DNA of 64,000 nt from UBA6055 sp965214085. Its GTDB lineage: Bacteria > Chloroflexota > Anaerolineae > Aggregatilineales > Phototrophicaceae. The DNA is taken from the NCBI GenBank assembly GCA_965214085.1, contig OZ243937.1, positions 1,240,001 through 1,304,000 on the forward strand, read 5' to 3'. The notes under the pieces were generated by a model. That model was not told the DNA's origin. It saw only the letters and a list, made by a program, of their open reading frames with translations, and ran no database searches. The position numbers were made by a program, and so were the translations under genes. This document shows positions 61,077-64,000 of this stretch, in pieces. Position 1 is the stretch's first letter. The number at the start of each line of letters is the position of its first letter.

Positions 61077-62063
61077 TCAACTTCGCTGATAAATCTCCGG
61101 GTTGACGCAGGTCGGCAATGGTTGCCCTTGTAAGCCTGCAATCACATTGTCCACCGCCATTTCAGCCATCTTGGCGCGCGTGGCGACGCTAGCGCTGGCG
61201 ATATGCGGCACGACCAGGCAATTGTCAAGCGTGAGCAGCGGGTCGTCAAGCGGGATGGGCTCGGGCTCGGTGACATCCAGGCCCGCGGCCAGGATTTCGC
61301 CGTCGCGCAACGCTGCGTAAAGCGCATTTGTATCCAATACGCTGCCGCGCGCCGTATTGATCAGGATGGCGGTTGGTTTCATCTGTTTCAGTTCGCGCTC
61401 GCCGATTAGATGGTGCGTTTCGTCTGTCAAAGGAACGTGCAGGCTCACGAAATCGCTCTGGCTTAGCAGGTCGTCCAGCGACACTTTTTCCCCGCCCAGT
61501 TGATGGATTTCGTCGGCGCTCTCCAAACTACTGACCAGTATGCGCATATTGAAGCCTTGCGCGCGGCGCATGACCGCGGCGCCGATGCGTCCGCAGCCGA
61601 TGATGCCCAGCGTCGCGCCGAATACATCCTGACCGGATAAAACGGTTGGGTGCCAAGTAAGCCACTTGCCGGCCTGGATATATTGCCGCGCTTCCGGAAT
61701 CCGGCGAGCAGTCGCCATCAACAGGGCGAAGGCGAAGTCGGCCGTGGTTTCGTTCAGGACACCGGGCGTATTGCCGATCGGGATGCCGCGCTGGCTGGCG
61801 GCGGGGATGTCGATATTATCGTAGCCCACCGCCAGGTTGCTGATAACCTTAATCTGCGTGGCGGCGTCCATCAACGGCGCGTCAATGCGGTCCGTCAGCA
61901 GACAGAGCAAGCCGTCCAGCCCGCCAATCTTGTCCAGAATCACATCGTAAGCGGGCGGCAGGAATTCCTGCCAGACTTCCACTTCGCAGTGCTTGGCAAG
62001 GCGATCCAATGCTGCCGGCGGCAATCCACGTGTGACAAAGACTTTGTCTCGAGCCATGTTCAT
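61077..62063 (-). CDS. D-isomer 2-hydroxyacid dehydrogenase (glyoxylate/hydroxypyruvate reductase-like)
   Basis: A 328-residue NAD(P)-dependent enzyme. TRGLPPAALDRLAKHCEVEV is the usual N-terminus of D-glycerate dehydrogenases. NLAVGYDNIDIPAASQRGIP and the Rossmann motif ATLGIIGCGRIGAAVMRRAQ are clear. Catalytic Arg (NTARGSVLDT), Glu (DVTEPEPIP) and His (LVVPHIASAS) are all present. It interconverts glyoxylate/glycolate or hydroxypyruvate/glycerate, which links to the serine-glycine chemistry of the SHMT-GcvT fusion, though not by position. Start ATG 62063 (62057 possible). Confidence 0.88.
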   Translation of the reverse strand: MNMARDKVFVTRGLPPAALDRLAKHCEVEVWQEFLPPAYDVILDKIGGLDGLLCLLTDRIDAPLMDAATQIKVISNLAVGYDNIDIPAASQRGIPIGNTPGVLNETTADFAFALLMATARRIPEARQYIQAGKWLTWHPTVLSGQDVFGATLGIIGCGRIGAAVMRRAQGFNMRILVSSLESADEIHQLGGEKVSLDDLLSQSDFVSLHVPLTDETHHLIGERELKQMKPTAILINTARGSVLDTNALYAALRDGEILAAGLDVTEPEPIPLDDPLLTLDNCLVVPHIASASVATRAKMAEMAVDNVIAGLQGQPLPTCVNPEIYQRS

Positions 62064-62173
62064 TCTCCCGGTGAAGTTTCCCGCGCGAGATTATAGCGCA
62101 GTTTCAGGTTCGCGGTCAGTGGCGACGCCGGCGTATGAAAACGAGATCTTCGCAGAAAACGGTATCAGCAGTT

Positions 62174-63034
62174 TCAGGGCAGGCAGGGCAGTGAAATCTT
62201 CACAAGCGTGCCTTTGCCGGGTTTGCTGCCCAGTTGCAGCCGGCCGCCGCTGCCTTCAATATGGCGCCGGGCAAGATACAAGCCAAGTCCCAAGCCGGGA
62301 TCCATTTCGCGCGACTGCCAGAAAGGCTCAAGTGTTACATCGGAGGTCGCTCGGAAGCCGCGGCCTCTATCGAGGATGGCGATGTCGATCTTATAACCGA
62401 ATTCTTGCACCTTGATTCTCGCCTCTGTAACTTCGGCATGCATGCGGATGTTGCGCGCGATTTCCCCAAATGCGTAGGAAAGGTACTCTTCGTCGCCAAT
62501 GGCGCAGAACCGCGTATCAACCTCCGGCAGCATGATGTCACGCAGGACCGAGCGGATTCTGTGGATGAGCACTGAGCCATCGAATTCGTCATCGGCGTAC
62601 TCCAGCAGGTCGTGCCGCAACAGCGAATATTGCCAGATACTGGTCATCATATGTTCGATTGACTGAAACGCCTCGATGACGTGGGAGATAGTGGCCTGCT
62701 GCTCTTCGCCAAGCGGGCCGTCGAAACCGGCTGACAGATTGTCCAATGCCGCCTTGGCTGGGTGATTCAGGGCGTTAAAGCGTTCCAGCACAAGCGGGCG
62801 CGTGGCCGCATTCTCGATGCCCAGCGAGGTAATGACATCCATGACCAAGGTGTGCAATCCCCAGCTGCAGGCATGAATGCGTTTGCAACATTCGCGTTGA
62901 TCGCCGCTGGTCGCGCCGAACGCGCCTGCCATCATGGATTCCATCAGCGTAATGATATCGCTGACGGGGTCTAGCAGTTTGTTATAGGAGATGTCTGCCA
63001 CGTAACGAGACTCAATCTCTACGCTTGGCCTCAT
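62174..63034 (-). CDS. Histidine-kinase-like protein with two DHp-like segments and no canonical His
   Basis: A 286-residue soluble protein. The C-terminal ATPase domain (about 165-286) has N box FGEIARNIRMHA, G1 ILDRGRGF and G2 DPGLGLGLYLAR. Two HisKA-like hairpins precede it: RYVADISYNKLLDPVSDII...GDQRECCKRI (about 10-60) and RFNALNHPAKAALDNL...GPLGEEQQATISHVI (about 83-130). In the first, Tyr stands where SHELRTP kinases have the phosphorylated His; the second has NHP. No sensor, membrane or receiver domain is present. It may bind ATP without classical phosphotransfer, or use another residue. Confidence 0.7.
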   Translation of the reverse strand: MRPSVEIESRYVADISYNKLLDPVSDIITLMESMMAGAFGATSGDQRECCKRIHACSWGLHTLVMDVITSLGIENAATRPLVLERFNALNHPAKAALDNLSAGFDGPLGEEQQATISHVIEAFQSIEHMMTSIWQYSLLRHDLLEYADDEFDGSVLIHRIRSVLRDIMLPEVDTRFCAIGDEEYLSYAFGEIARNIRMHAEVTEARIKVQEFGYKIDIAILDRGRGFRATSDVTLEPFWQSREMDPGLGLGLYLARRHIEGSGGRLQLGSKPGKGTLVKISLPCLP

Positions 63035-63078
63035 TATAGCGTATCAATCCTAAGAACGGGATGAATAGACGCTAATGG

Positions 63079-63345
63079 CAGGCAATCGCATCAAAATGAA
63101 TCTGCTCAACTATGAACATTATACAAACAAAAATCTAAGCACAGAGACACAGAGGGTCGCGTAGACACAGACCGTCAGCACAGAGAAAAGCCTATCATTT
63201 ATTGTTATTGTGAAATTGCAATTCAATTTTGAACTCTGTGATAAGCATTTGACCCATTTGTATGTCAATACTATAGGAGTTCTGCCCTGAAAAAACTTAA
63301 TCTCTGTGCCTCTGTGGCGAAAAATTATTTTGATGCGATTGCCTT
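63079..63345. repeat. MITE-like element, copy 4 (best terminal repeats)
   Basis: Left end CAGGCAATCGCATCAAAAT and right end (minus strand) AAGGCAATCGCATCAAAAT match over 17 of 19 bases. The interior has CACAGAGACACAGAGGGTC and CTCTGTGCCTCTGTGGCG arms but a different centre from copies 1-3. GCTAATGG (63071-63078) and GCTAAGGG (63349-63356) flank it, a 7/8 candidate target duplication. Confidence 0.78.
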
Positions 63346-63391
63346 GGGGCTAAGGGCAGGCTTTGGCGGCTTAGCGCTTGAATGCCTGTAT

Positions 63392-63426
63392 TAAAACAAA
63401 GCAGCCAGCGCTTGGCCAGCTGCTTT
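63392..63426 (-). terminator. Rho-independent terminator of rplL
   Basis: On the minus strand AAAGCAGC...GCTGCTTT followed by GTTTTA, 66 bp after the rplL stop. Confidence 0.7.
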
Positions 63427-63491
63427 AGAATGCTTTACTTTTGGCTCTCGGGCCGGGTCAAAGGCTGCCGAGGGCGGATTGGCGCGCGAAG

Positions 63492-63881
63492 CTACTTGAG
63501 CTCGACGACGGCGCCGGCTTCTTCCAGCTTGGATTTACCGTCTTCAGCCATATCTTTGCTGACTTCTTCGAGCACGGTCGCGGGAGCGGATTCGACCAAT
63601 TCCTTGGCTTCTTTTAAGCCCAGCGGGGTGATGCCGCGGATGGCTTTGATGACGTTGATCTTCTTGGGGCCGATCTCCTTAAGAATCAAGTCGAATTCGG
63701 TCTGCTCTTCTTCCGGCTCTGCCTCGGCGCCGCCAGCCATCGCGCCGGGCGCCATCATCATCATGCCGCCGCCAGCGGCCGCTTCGACGCCCCAGGCGTC
63801 TTCCAGCTTCTTCTTCAAGTCAGCGGCTTCCAGAATCGTCAACGCGCTGAGTTCTTCCACCAGCTTTTCCAGGTCTGCCAT
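63492..63881 (-). CDS. rplL: 50S ribosomal protein L7/L12
   Basis: A 129-residue protein. The N-terminal dimerisation helix (MADLEKLVEELSALTILEAA), acidic/alanine-glycine hinge (MMMMAPGAMAGGAEAEPEEE) and C-terminal factor-binding domain (EFDLILKEIGPKKINVIKAI, then GLKEAKELVESAPATVLEEV) are all present. The hinge has a run of Met and Gly typical of several Chloroflexota and other bacteria. It forms the ribosomal stalk with L10, encoded immediately upstream. Confidence 0.96.
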   Translation of the reverse strand: MADLEKLVEELSALTILEAADLKKKLEDAWGVEAAAGGGMMMMAPGAMAGGAEAEPEEEQTEFDLILKEIGPKKINVIKAIRGITPLGLKEAKELVESAPATVLEEVSKDMAEDGKSKLEEAGAVVELK

Positions 63882-63965
63882 TGTTGCTTCCCTTCCTCAG
63901 GATTCTTTCGCTATCAGATGAGCACTTGGTCTTGCGCGCCCGCAGGGATTGCGAGACGCTTCCGG

Positions 63966-64000
63966 CTACTCGGCGGCGCCGACGCCTGCTTCTTCTTGCT
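63966..64000 (-). CDS. rplJ: 50S ribosomal protein L10, C-terminal end
   Basis: Only the last ten codons are in the window: QEEAGVGAAE then TAG (63968-63966), read on the minus strand. The acidic Ala/Glu tail and the position 84 bp upstream of rplL identify L10, whose tail binds L7/L12 dimers. Confidence 0.8.
   Translation of the reverse strand, partial: QEEAGVGAAE

Noticed and set aside
1..64000. tRNA, rRNA and riboswitch genes
   Set aside because: I looked for tRNA TPsiC-arm patterns, rRNA landmarks and common riboswitch cores in the intergenic regions and found none; a covariance-model scan would be needed to exclude small RNAs.

Overview
The window reads as a chromosomal segment of an uncultured, moderately GC-rich bacterium, most likely a Chloroflexota lineage near Anaerolineae. 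That placement is an inference from: DUF3662/FHA proteins next to a RodA-type gene and a PBP-type gene, a CxxC-type S18 with an RG-rich tail, a FusA2-type elongation factor, PT-rich linkers in exported proteins, and a glycosyltransferase/YfhO/O-antigen-ligase set. No rRNA, tRNA, CRISPR array, prophage or insertion-sequence transposase was seen.

Layout. 1-5204: cell-surface polysaccharide genes (GT2 fragment, GT4, YfhO-like, O-antigen ligase). 5544-7704: rpsF, rpsR, membrane-anchored parvulin. 8055-12936: a cell-envelope operon fhaA-fhaB-mtnP-rodA-pbp in which the PBP has lost all three transpeptidase motifs. 12968-16135: large BNR beta-propeller. 16301-18342: AT-rich AAA-ATPase/RloB pair, a probable phage-defence module. 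18319-28304: GT1 glycosyltransferase, uvrA, glutaryl-CoA dehydrogenase, HMA protein, Fn3 protein, queG, amidase. 28651-30418: a second AT-rich pair of unknown genes. 30597-33383: copper ATPase and CsoR with a palindromic operator. 33482-36740: 40-aa peptide, methylmalonyl-CoA epimerase, acyl-CoA dehydrogenase, quinone-oxidoreductase-like enzyme. 37207-40695: unknown gene overlapping a CYTH phosphohydrolase, AEC transporter, RCK protein. 40711-43860: a 1049-residue fusion of serine hydroxymethyltransferase, a degenerate GcvT-like module and a full GcvT. 43976-46694: two SGNH paralogues. 46949-56462: FusA2-type factor, FtsH, YyaL, unknown, TPR-lytic transglycosylase. 56634-59767: GT4, methylglyoxal synthase, ECF sigma with a Met-rich partner. 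60139-64000: greA, hydroxyacid dehydrogenase, an odd kinase-like protein, rplL and the tail of rplJ.

The intergenic spaces carry two dispersed repeat families. One is a MITE-like element of about 190-265 bp with terminal repeat CAGGGCAATCGCATCAAA and flanking direct repeats of about 8 bp in three copies. The other is a short palindrome (TGTAGGGGCGACC...GGTCGCCC). Each family overlaps the stop codon of one gene.

Most noteworthy: the GlyA-GcvT-GcvT fusion, the dead PBP in an otherwise intact FHA/RodA operon, the two AT-rich gene pairs, the kinase-like protein with two DHp-like segments and no canonical histidine, and the mobile repeats. All calls come from reading the sequence; no database search was possible.
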